NCBI GenBank assembly: GCA_003569245.1
Contig: BGOM01000019.1
Span: 124,001 to 188,000 of the forward strand
DNA from: Opitutia bacterium
GTDB lineage: Bacteria; Verrucomicrobiota; Verrucomicrobiia; Opitutales; UBA953
Direction: 5' to 3'
Length of the DNA stretch: 64,000 nt
The notes beneath the pieces are model-generated. The model was not told where the DNA came from. It did not search any database and saw only the letters and a program-made list of their open reading frames with translations. Positions within the stretch are counted from its first letter, which is position 1, and each line of letters begins with the position of its first letter. Position numbers and translations under genes: made by a program. Of this stretch, positions 56,738-64,000 are shown piece by piece.

Positions 56738-57610
56738 ATGTCCCCCTTCCCTCTCTCCGGCCTCGCGGATGAAGCGGCCGACGACATCGTCGGCCAGGTG
56801 GCCGCCCAGCGGACGCTCGGCTGGCCGGCGATCGAGTTGCGCCTGCTCGACGGCCGCCAGGTCTGCTCGGCCGCCGTGTCCGACGACGCCTTCGCGCGGG
56901 CGATGGACACGATCGAGGACGCTGGCCTGAGGGTGAGCAGCTTCGGCTCGGCGATCGGCAACTGGAGCCGGCCCATCACGGGCGACTTCGCGACCGACCT
57001 GGCGGACCTGCGCGTGCTGATCCCGCGCCTGCGCCGCGCGGGCACCCGGCTGGTGCGGACGATGGGCTGGATGCAGGCGGGCGTGACGGACCGCGAATGG
57101 CGCGACGAGGGGCTGCGACGGTATCGCGAGATGGCGAAGCTGGCCGCCGACGGCGACATCATGCTGCTCTTCGAGAACTGCGAAGGCTGGGCCGGGGCGA
57201 GCCCCACGAACGCGCGCGCCTTCCTCGAGGAACTGAACCACCCGCATGTCCGCTACCTCTTCGACATCGGCAACACCGCGTCCTATGGTCAGGACACGCT
57301 GGCGTTCTATCAGGCCGTGCGGCCGTTCATCGCCTACGTGCACGTGAAGGACTGCCGCCGCGCGCCGGGCGGAGGCAAGAGCGACGCCTTCACCTACCCG
57401 GGTCAGGGCGACGCCCACGTCCGCGAGGTGCTGGCGGACCTGCTGGCCTCGGGGTACGCGGCCGGCCTCACGATCGAGCCGCATGTCGCCAAGATCGTGC
57501 ACCTCGGCCCCGAGGCCGCGCCGGCGAGCCCGGAGGAACGCTTCCGCTCCTACGTGCGCTACGGACGCGAGCTGGAGCAGCTGCTCGCCGGCCTGCCGAG
57601 GCGCGCCTGA
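56738..57610 (+). CDS. sugar phosphate isomerase/epimerase family TIM-barrel protein
   Basis: The 290-residue protein is an AP-endonuclease-2-like (xylose isomerase-like) barrel: SGLADEAADDIVGQ at the start, AIELRLLDG near residue 30, LLFENCEGW near residue 147, YLFDIGNTASYGQD near residue 173, YVHVKDCRR near residue 201 and LTIEPHV near residue 244. Glu, Asp, His and Glu at these strand ends would bind a metal. The family acts on sugars, inositols and hydroxypyruvate. No signal peptide is seen. It is 56 bases after the esterase gene. Confidence 0.9.
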   Translation: MSPFPLSGLADEAADDIVGQVAAQRTLGWPAIELRLLDGRQVCSAAVSDDAFARAMDTIEDAGLRVSSFGSAIGNWSRPITGDFATDLADLRVLIPRLRRAGTRLVRTMGWMQAGVTDREWRDEGLRRYREMAKLAADGDIMLLFENCEGWAGASPTNARAFLEELNHPHVRYLFDIGNTASYGQDTLAFYQAVRPFIAYVHVKDCRRAPGGGKSDAFTYPGQGDAHVREVLADLLASGYAAGLTIEPHVAKIVHLGPEAAPASPEERFRSYVRYGRELEQLLAGLPRRA

Positions 57611-57617
57611 AAAGACC

Positions 57618-57631
57618 CCGGCACGCGCCGG
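57618..57631. terminator. small hairpin between convergent genes, terminator candidate
   Basis: CCGGC (57618-57622) pairs with GCCGG (57627-57631) around ACGC. There is no T run, so a transcription stop is uncertain; the convergent position suggests it. Confidence 0.25.
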
Positions 57632-57658
57632 AGGCCCGATCAACGGCTGACACTGGCC

Positions 57659-58446
57659 TTACTTCGCCGGCTCGGCGTTCCAGACCTTGAGGTCGTCGAG
57701 GCAGCCATCCTTGCCGGCCACGCCGAACTCGATCCGCGACTTGGTCGCGTGGGCGATGCCGGACGACTTCAGGTAGGCGACCGGCTGGCCGTCGACGGTC
57801 ATCCGCATCTCGTCGCCGACGGTCTCGACGACCACGGCGAGCCACTTGCCCTCGGCGAGGTCACCCTTCACCGGGAAGGTCGCCTGGCGACCCACGAGCA
57901 GCTTCGCGACCTCGGCCTTCTTCGCCGGGTCGTTCTTCATCGCATGGATGTCGTTGCGCATGTTGCCGTCCTTCTCGTCGATGATGGTCGCGGAGAAAGT
58001 CTTGTCCTTCGGGTTGAAACGCAGCTGCGCCCGGCAGATGTGACCGTAGTGGCAGCCCGTGAACTTGCGGTCGTCGAACTCGACGTCGATCATCGTCGCG
58101 CCGTCGAAGCGGACCTTGCACTCGACGATGCTGTCCTTGGTCGGCACCTCGAGGCCATGCACGGCGGCGTGCGCGCGGATCTCGGGCTTCCCGTCGGCCG
58201 CCGGGATGGTCTTGTCGCGGGTCTGGGTGCCCTTGAGCACGCCCTGGGTCACGGCGAAGGTCGGCACCACCTTGACCCAACGCTTGTCGGCCTCGGCCCC
58301 CTCGAAGTTATCCTCGAAGAGGAGCTCCTTCTTCTTGGCGATCGCCGCGGAGGGGATGGCGGGGAGCTTGGGCGCGGCGGGGCGGCCTTGGGAGCGTCGG
58401 CGGCGACGAGACCGGCGACCAGGAGGAGGGGAAGCAGGGAACGCAT
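57659..58446 (-). CDS. secreted DUF1080/LamG-like protein (one-base frameshift near 58380)
   Basis: The gene starts with ATG 58446 and a signal peptide (MRSLLPLLLVAGLVAADA). It runs 22 codons to 58381, then continues in another frame from 58378 to the stop at 57659. One extra C in the run at 58379-58382 gives a 262-residue protein. After an Ala/Pro linker come KKELLFEDNFEGAEADKRWVK and a beta-sandwich (SIVECKVRFDGATMIDVEFDD, GKWLAVVVETVGDEMRMTVDGQPVAYLKS), ending SRIEFGVAGKDGCLDDLKVWNAEP. This is the concanavalin-like fold of DUF1080/3-keto-disaccharide hydrolase-type proteins common in Planctomycetes and Verrucomicrobia. The activity is not known. Confidence 0.72.
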
Positions 58447-58504
58447 GGGAGGCCCCTTTCTTTAGGACGAAAATAGGCCGATGGAAAGAAGAGAGGTTTG
58501 AGAA

Positions 58505-58674
58505 AGGGCCAGGGCCGGGGACAGGGCTTGGGCTAGGGCTAGGATTCCAATCCAGAACACGGAGTTCAGAAGGAAACCCAGCTCCATCAAAGAGCGCGGC
58601 GCACCCCTGTACTCTGTACTCTGTACTCTGTACTCTTTTCCTGTCCCTGCCCCTAGCCCTAACCCTGGCCCTTC
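58505..58674. repeat. GGGCTAGGG / CCCTAGCCC-type intergenic sequence flanking a heptamer array
   Basis: The 237-base gap between the DUF1080-like gene and rhlE begins with GGGCC/GGGCTT/GGGCTAGGG units (58505-58543) and ends with CCCTGCCCCTAGCCCTAACCC units (about 58640-58674). The two ends are approximate inverse complements around the CTGTACT array. No coding sequence is apparent. Confidence 0.6.
58607..58634. repeat. CTGTACT heptamer, four perfect tandem copies
   Basis: Four exact copies of CTGTACT run head to tail, followed by CTTTTC. A 7-base period would shift reading frames, so it is not a coding repeat. Confidence 0.95.
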
Positions 58675-58683
58675 TTCAACCAC

Positions 58684-60018
<1,335 letters not shown>

Positions 60019-60085
60019 CACCTCAAGGTGAGTGGATGAAACGAAAAGGGCGAGATTAATAGGGGGAAGCGAAGACCGAGGGTTT

Positions 60086-60210
60086 GGCGGTTAGCGGCAA
60101 GCGGTAAGCAGCATGGGCAACGCACGACCGGCTAAGGGCTGTTGATCAGGCCCACCCCCGAAAGGGCCCTTTCCTAACCGCCGACCGCCCACCGCCATCC
60201 CCTTAGCCGG
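60086..60210. repeat. two interleaved inverted repeats upstream of the NSS transporter gene
   Basis: Arms GGCGGTTAG (60086-60094) and CTAACCGCC (60174-60182) are perfect inverse complements. So are CCGGCTAAGGG (60128-60138) and CCCTTAGCCGG (60200-60210). The order A-B-A'-B' means both stems could only form together as a pseudoknot, or else alternately. The region is the 253-base gap between divergent rhlE and the transporter, and holds no gene I can see. Confidence 0.75.
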
Positions 60211-60271
60211 GCCTGTTTCTCAGCGTTGCACTTCCCCTCCCCTCGCCTAATAAACCAGTCACCCCCTGACG

Positions 60272-61870
60272 ATGACCACCAAGCAACCCGATGGCTGGAG
60301 CTCCAAACTCGGCGTGATCATGGCCGTCGCCGGCAGCGCTGTCGGCCTCGGCAACTTCCTCCGCTTCCCCGGGCTGGTCGCCGACAAGGAGACGGGCGGC
60401 GGCGCCTTCCTGATCGCCTACTTCATCTCCCTCCTGGTCGTCGGCCTGCCGATCTGCTGGGTCGAATGGACGCTCGGCCGGTTCGGCGGCACGCAAGGCT
60501 ACAACTCCTCGCCCGGCATCTTCCACGCCATCATCCGCAAGCCGTGGGGCAAATACGTCGGCCTCCTCGGCTTCATCATCCCCGTCGGCGTCTACTTCTA
60601 CTACGTCGTCATCGAGTCCTGGTGCCTGGGCTACGCCTGGCACAGTTTCACCGGCGGTCTCGACCTCGGCAAAGACCCCGCCGCCTACGCGGGCTTCTTC
60701 GGCGCCTTCACCGGCCAGACCGCCGATGGCGCGATCCTTGGCTTCACCGGCCCCTTCCTCTTCTTCGTCGGCGTGTTCATCCTGAACTTCGCCATCATCT
60801 ACCGCGGCCTCTCCAAGGGCATCGAGTTCATCTGCAACTGGGGCATGCCGCTCCTCATCGTCATCGCGCTGGCCCTCCTCGTGCGCGTCATGACCCTCGG
60901 CACGCCGGACCCGTCGAAGCCGGAACTCAGCGTCTGGAACGGCCTGGGCTACATGTGGGATCCGCGCGACATCGCCAAGGGCCTCTCCAACCCCGCGGTC
61001 TGGCTCAAGGCCGCCTCCCAGATCTTCTTCACCCTCTCCGTCGGCTTCGGCGTCATCATCACCTACGCCAGCTACCTGAAGAAGAAGGATGACGTGGTGC
61101 TCAGCGGCCTGACCGCCACCGCCGCCAACGAGTTCTGCGAGGTCGGCCTGGGTGGCCTCATCACCGTCCCCGCGGCCTTCGCCTTCCTCGGCGCCTCGGC
61201 CGTCGCCGGCGGCACCTTCGCCCTCGGCTTCAACGTGCTCCCGCAGGTCTTCGCCGGCATGCCCTACGGTCACCTCTTCGGCGGGCTCTTCTTCACCCTG
61301 CTCTTCATCGCGGCCATCACCTCCTCGCTCTCGATGCTGCAACCCGGCATCGCCTTCCTCGAGGAAGGCCTCGGGCTGGACCGCCGCGGCTCCGTCGCGC
61401 TGCTCGGCCTCATCACCGCCGTCGGCTGCACGCTCGTGGTGTGGTTCAGCGCCGGCCTCAAGGCCCTGGCGACCGTCGACTTCTGGATCGGCGACATCGG
61501 CATCTTCCTGCAGGGCACGATCCTGATCTATGTCTTCAACCTCTCCTTCGGGACCGAGCGCGGCTGGACGGAGGCTCACCACGGCGCCGACCTACGCATC
61601 CCCAAGGTGTTCAAGTCCGTCATCCGCTGGCTCTCGCCGGCCTTCCTGACCGTGATCTTCCTGATGTTCGTCCTCAAGAACGTCGCCGGCTGGAACCTTT
61701 CCGTCTCCGCGCCCGTTTTCGCCCCGACCGAGCCGATCCTCGACCTCGTCGGCGGTCCGGGTCACCCGGCGAGCGGCGTCGCCCGCCTGACGGCCTTCGG
61801 TCTCCTCCTCTTCGCCGGCTTCACCGCGCTGATGATCCGCCGCGCCGGCCAACGCTGGGACGCCCGCTGA
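60272..61870 (+). CDS. sodium-dependent transporter, NSS (SNF) family
   Basis: The 532-residue inner-membrane symporter has about 12 helices. The family hallmark is clear in the first helix (AVAGSAVGLGNFLRFPGL, residues 15-32) and the second segment GGGAFLIAYFI. The sodium-site helix appears as FFTLSVGFGVIITYASY near residue 252. Substrates of bacterial members are amino acids such as methionine, alanine, leucine or tyrosine. A 51-residue membrane protein gene follows 18 bases later, as in MetP-MetS type systems. Confidence 0.93.
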   Translation: MTTKQPDGWSSKLGVIMAVAGSAVGLGNFLRFPGLVADKETGGGAFLIAYFISLLVVGLPICWVEWTLGRFGGTQGYNSSPGIFHAIIRKPWGKYVGLLGFIIPVGVYFYYVVIESWCLGYAWHSFTGGLDLGKDPAAYAGFFGAFTGQTADGAILGFTGPFLFFVGVFILNFAIIYRGLSKGIEFICNWGMPLLIVIALALLVRVMTLGTPDPSKPELSVWNGLGYMWDPRDIAKGLSNPAVWLKAASQIFFTLSVGFGVIITYASYLKKKDDVVLSGLTATAANEFCEVGLGGLITVPAAFAFLGASAVAGGTFALGFNVLPQVFAGMPYGHLFGGLFFTLLFIAAITSSLSMLQPGIAFLEEGLGLDRRGSVALLGLITAVGCTLVVWFSAGLKALATVDFWIGDIGIFLQGTILIYVFNLSFGTERGWTEAHHGADLRIPKVFKSVIRWLSPAFLTVIFLMFVLKNVAGWNLSVSAPVFAPTEPILDLVGGPGHPASGVARLTAFGLLLFAGFTALMIRRAGQRWDAR

Positions 61871-61888
61871 CCCTAAGTTTTCCCGACC

Positions 61889-62044
61889 ATGACTACCGCC
61901 GGACTTCTCTTCATGCTCCTCTCGGTGGGCTCCGTGACCGCGCTCTTCGTCTGGTGCCTCGTCAAGGTGCTCACCGGCAAGAAGGACCCCGACCACCTCG
62001 CCCACGTCGAGCCGATCGAGACCAAGGACCTGGAGCGCCGCTGA
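61889..62044 (+). CDS. small membrane subunit of NSS transporter (MetS-like), 51 residues
   Basis: This very short gene encodes MTTAGLLFMLLSVGSVTALF, then VWCLVKVLTG and a polar tail ending DLERR. A single N-terminal membrane helix and a charged C-terminus match the MetS-type small subunits (about 50-60 residues) that are encoded right after bacterial NSS transporters and are needed for transport in the corynebacterial MetPS system. It starts 18 bases after the transporter stop and ends 6 bases before the convergent gene. Confidence 0.85.
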   Translation: MTTAGLLFMLLSVGSVTALFVWCLVKVLTGKKDPDHLAHVEPIETKDLERR

Positions 62045-62050
62045 CCGGCG

Positions 62051-63673
62051 TCACTTCGCCGCGGCGGGCGTCGCCAGTTCCTGGCGCGTCGCGATCGGCA
62101 CATAGCCGACCTCGAGGCCTTTCGGCGGCGTCACCACCTGCGCGGGATCGAGGTCGGCCAGCCGGCCGACGGTCGGGGGCGCGAGGTAGTCGCGATCCTT
62201 CGTCCAGGCGCGGTGGAGTTTCTCGACCTTGACCTGCATGGCCTCGCGTTCGGCCTTCGTCAGGTCCGCGTTCAACAGCGCCGGCTGGTCCGCGAAGCGG
62301 TACCAATAATAGGTGACGACGCTACCGTCGCCGAGGAAGGCCTTGAACGGCCCGGCCTTCGGGCCCGGCGTCTTCCAGGTCGTCGTCGCGCCCTCGGGCG
62401 TGTCGTAGGGGGCCTGCGCGCGCTCCTTCGGACGCGGGAAGGACTTCGCCTGGAGCTGCGTCTCCGCCGGGACCTCCGCCGGCTTCACCGGCAGCCACTG
62501 CGTGCGCTTGGGATCCTCGTTCAGCCGGAAGTATTCCGGCAGCATGACCTGAGCCCCCTGCTTGGTCACCGAACGCGTCACGTAGGCGTCGTTCCACTTG
62601 TAACCATAGGTCGTCGGCTCGGGCGAGAACGGCGTGCCGAAGGACTTCCAGTCGATCGGCGTCTTCTTCTCCTTGGGCGTGCCCTCCGGGTAGAGGCGCC
62701 AGGTCGAACCCCCGCCATTCTTGAAGGACTGCACGAACGCCCCGGCCGGGTTGAGCGCCCCGCTGACCGGCGCGCCGCCGTCGAACCAAGCCTTCACCCC
62801 ATCATAGAGGGCCGAACGATCGTAGCAGGTCAGCCGATGCATCGTGACCGAGTAGCCTTCGGGGCCGACCGGGAAGACCGTGGGCGCCACGCGGGCGAAC
62901 GTCTTGCCGGACGAGTCCTGGGCCACGGCCGCCGGCACGTACTGCGTCTCCATCTGGAACGCCTTGTTGGGGTCGGACGGGCGCGCGTCGAGCATCTGGC
63001 CGGCGTAGGCCGGGTTCAGCTCCACGGAATGCGCCCAGAAATACGGCGTGAAGAAGCAGACCGGCCCCTTGAAGTTGCCGGTGTTCAGGAACAGCGTCCA
63101 GCAGTTATCGCCCATCGGCACCTTCGCCGCCGTCGTCGTCTTCGCCTGCGCGAACGGCAACGGCAGGTAACCGTAGCCGAAGAGCCCGCCATGCGTCCCC
63201 TGCTTCACGTTCAGGCCGTCGATGGGGAAGAGCAGCCACGGGCTCAGCTGCGCGACGCCGTACAAGCCTTGCGGTTTCTCCCAGCTGCCGCGGCCATGCG
63301 CCGGGCCGTTGGCGATGTCCTTGAAGTTCGCGCCCACGCCGCCCATGATGAACTTCGGCGTCTCGGTCGGGAAACGCGTGTCGCGCCACCAGCCGAGCCC
63401 GCCTTCGATATCGGAGTAAAGATCCTTCGGCTTCGCGCCGTCGTACTGCGCGAACATCCACGTGCCGAAGAGGCCGGTCTGGAAGCGATGCCCCGGGTAC
63501 TGCGTCAGCAAGGGCCACGCGGCCGCGTAGACGGAGAAGCCGGCGTTGTACTTCGCGGGCACCCGGTCGACGGGTACGAGCATGTAGCCCGCCATCTCGG
63601 CCTTGCCGGGTTCGGCGGCGGGCAGGACCGCGGGAAGCAGGGCGGCGGCGAGGAGGAGTCGAGTCAGGGGCAT
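62051..63673 (-). CDS. large secreted protein of unknown function
   Basis: The 540-residue product has a signal peptide (MPLTRLLLAAALLPAVLPAA). The mature part is rich in aromatic residues and glycine, with segments such as AGFSVYAAAWPLLTQYPGH, GLGWWRDTRFPTETPKF, FTPYFWAHSVELNPAYAG and VVTYYWYRFADQPALLN. It looks mostly beta-structured. A C-terminal helical segment (LTKAEREAMQVKVEKLHRAW) is followed by a short tail. I do not recognise a family. It is convergent with the small transporter subunit and divergent from aspS. Confidence 0.8.
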   Translation of the reverse strand: MPLTRLLLAAALLPAVLPAAEPGKAEMAGYMLVPVDRVPAKYNAGFSVYAAAWPLLTQYPGHRFQTGLFGTWMFAQYDGAKPKDLYSDIEGGLGWWRDTRFPTETPKFIMGGVGANFKDIANGPAHGRGSWEKPQGLYGVAQLSPWLLFPIDGLNVKQGTHGGLFGYGYLPLPFAQAKTTTAAKVPMGDNCWTLFLNTGNFKGPVCFFTPYFWAHSVELNPAYAGQMLDARPSDPNKAFQMETQYVPAAVAQDSSGKTFARVAPTVFPVGPEGYSVTMHRLTCYDRSALYDGVKAWFDGGAPVSGALNPAGAFVQSFKNGGGSTWRLYPEGTPKEKKTPIDWKSFGTPFSPEPTTYGYKWNDAYVTRSVTKQGAQVMLPEYFRLNEDPKRTQWLPVKPAEVPAETQLQAKSFPRPKERAQAPYDTPEGATTTWKTPGPKAGPFKAFLGDGSVVTYYWYRFADQPALLNADLTKAEREAMQVKVEKLHRAWTKDRDYLAPPTVGRLADLDPAQVVTPPKGLEVGYVPIATRQELATPAAAK

Positions 63674-63788
63674 CCCCCAGCCCTAACCGCTCGCTGTCGA
63701 CGTGCTAACCCAAACTCGGCCCGGCCGCCTTTTAATGGCGGACCGCCCCGCTCCCGCCCTTATTTGTCCTTGTTTCAGGGGGGTATTT

Positions 63789-63806
63789 AGGGGTAACCAT
63801 ACCCCT
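63789..63806 (+). promoter_or_regulatory. perfect hairpin AGGGGTA-ACCA-TACCCCT upstream of aspS
   Basis: Seven-base perfect arms with a four-base loop end 21 bases before the aspS ATG. It could be a leader RNA hairpin or an operator; no T run follows, so it is not a simple terminator. Confidence 0.45.
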
Positions 63807-63827
63807 CGATTCCGTCGACCTGCCCCC

Positions 63828-64000
63828 ATGAACCGCACCCACACCTGCAACGCCCTCCGCCCCGCCGACGCCGGCCAGACCGTGACCCTCGTGGGTTGGG
63901 TCGACACCAAGCGCGACCTCGGGGGCGTGACCTTCATCGACCTGCGCGACCGCGAAGGCGTGACCCAGGTGGTGTTCAATCCGGGCCCCAACCAGGAGAT
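63828..64000 (+). CDS. aspS: aspartyl-tRNA synthetase, N-terminal part (runs off the window)
   Basis: The visible 57 residues (from [20 protein letters not shown]) form the start of the OB-fold anticodon-binding domain: [34 protein letters not shown] is typical of bacterial AspRS. The full enzyme is about 590 residues; the catalytic domain lies outside the window. The ATG at 63828 follows a hairpin and a C-rich leader. Whether it is the discriminating or non-discriminating type cannot be judged from this part. Confidence 0.93.
   Translation, partial: MNRTHTCNALRPADAGQTVTLVGWVDTKRDLGGVTFIDLRDREGVTQVVFNPGPNQE

Noticed and set aside
58607-58634. Short tandem repeat considered as a CRISPR remnant
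   Set aside because: Units are 7 bases with no spacers and no cas genes nearby.

Overview
The window is a GC-rich, densely packed bacterial chromosome segment. The gene content points to a Gram-negative heterotroph of the Verrucomicrobiota, probably Opitutae-like. The supporting signs are an LpxI lipid A enzyme, a class A RNase P RNA, many secreted SGNH/sialate-type esterases, an NSS-family transporter with a small subunit, a GH71/99-like secreted protein and PVC-type anti-sigma and GYF proteins. The taxonomic call is an inference; there is no rRNA in the window. I see no insertion sequence, prophage, integrase or CRISPR array.

Layout. 1-8.4 kb: a partial hypothetical gene, a frameshifted HEAT-THUMP-methyltransferase gene, then glutamate synthase gltB-gltD with a promoter and a clear terminator. 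8.4-18.2 kb: an inositol-phosphatase-family protein, a secreted transglutaminase-like protein, a membrane protein, a secreted GH71/99-like protein, PEP carboxylase (ppc) divergent from a Ski2-like helicase, and an SGNH esterase. 18.4-24.3 kb: the RNase P RNA gene rnpB (not a protein gene) with a strong terminator, convergent with citrate synthase; then hisH, hisB, hisC and ptsI in one tightly spaced minus-strand run. 24.4-33.1 kb: an ECF sigma factor with a translationally coupled putative anti-sigma factor, divergent from a four-gene operon (gaps of 1-3 bases). That operon encodes a zinc-ribbon P-loop GTPase-like protein, a protein with a GAP1-N2-like N-terminus and one membrane helix, a 982-residue coiled-coil membrane protein, and a GYF_2-domain membrane protein. 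It looks like a member or variant of the GAP1/double-GTPase type of NTP-dependent conflict system and is the most interesting feature here. 33.1-42 kb: an elongator-type tRNA with CAU anticodon, rsfS (with a long Lys/Ala-rich tail)-nadD, lpxI, panB-gpsA-SET-domain gene, a TPR protein and a long adenylosuccinate synthetase. 42-54.5 kb: a long minus-strand run of secreted or exported proteins (three or four SGNH-type esterases, sialate O-acetylesterase, GlpQ, a transglutaminase-like/CBM protein, a lipoprotein, an RPN-repeat protein) plus L-serine dehydratase and an HDAC-like amidohydrolase. 54.6-64 kb: a large secreted alpha/beta hydrolase, a sugar isomerase/epimerase family protein, a DUF1080-like secreted protein, RhlE-type helicase, an NSS transporter with a 51-residue MetS-like partner, a large unknown secreted protein and the 5' end of aspS.

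Two sequence-level observations matter for any reader. First, five minus-strand genes each carry an apparent one-base loss, three of them in G/C runs of 4-5; this suggests sequence error rather than five independent pseudogenes, and full-length products are reconstructed in the entries. Second, the intergenic regions repeatedly carry a degenerate C-rich motif around CCCTAGCCC/CCCTAACC, a GGGCTT hexamer array, and a CTGTACT heptamer array. All functional calls are from reading translated sequence and remembered family motifs; no database search was run.
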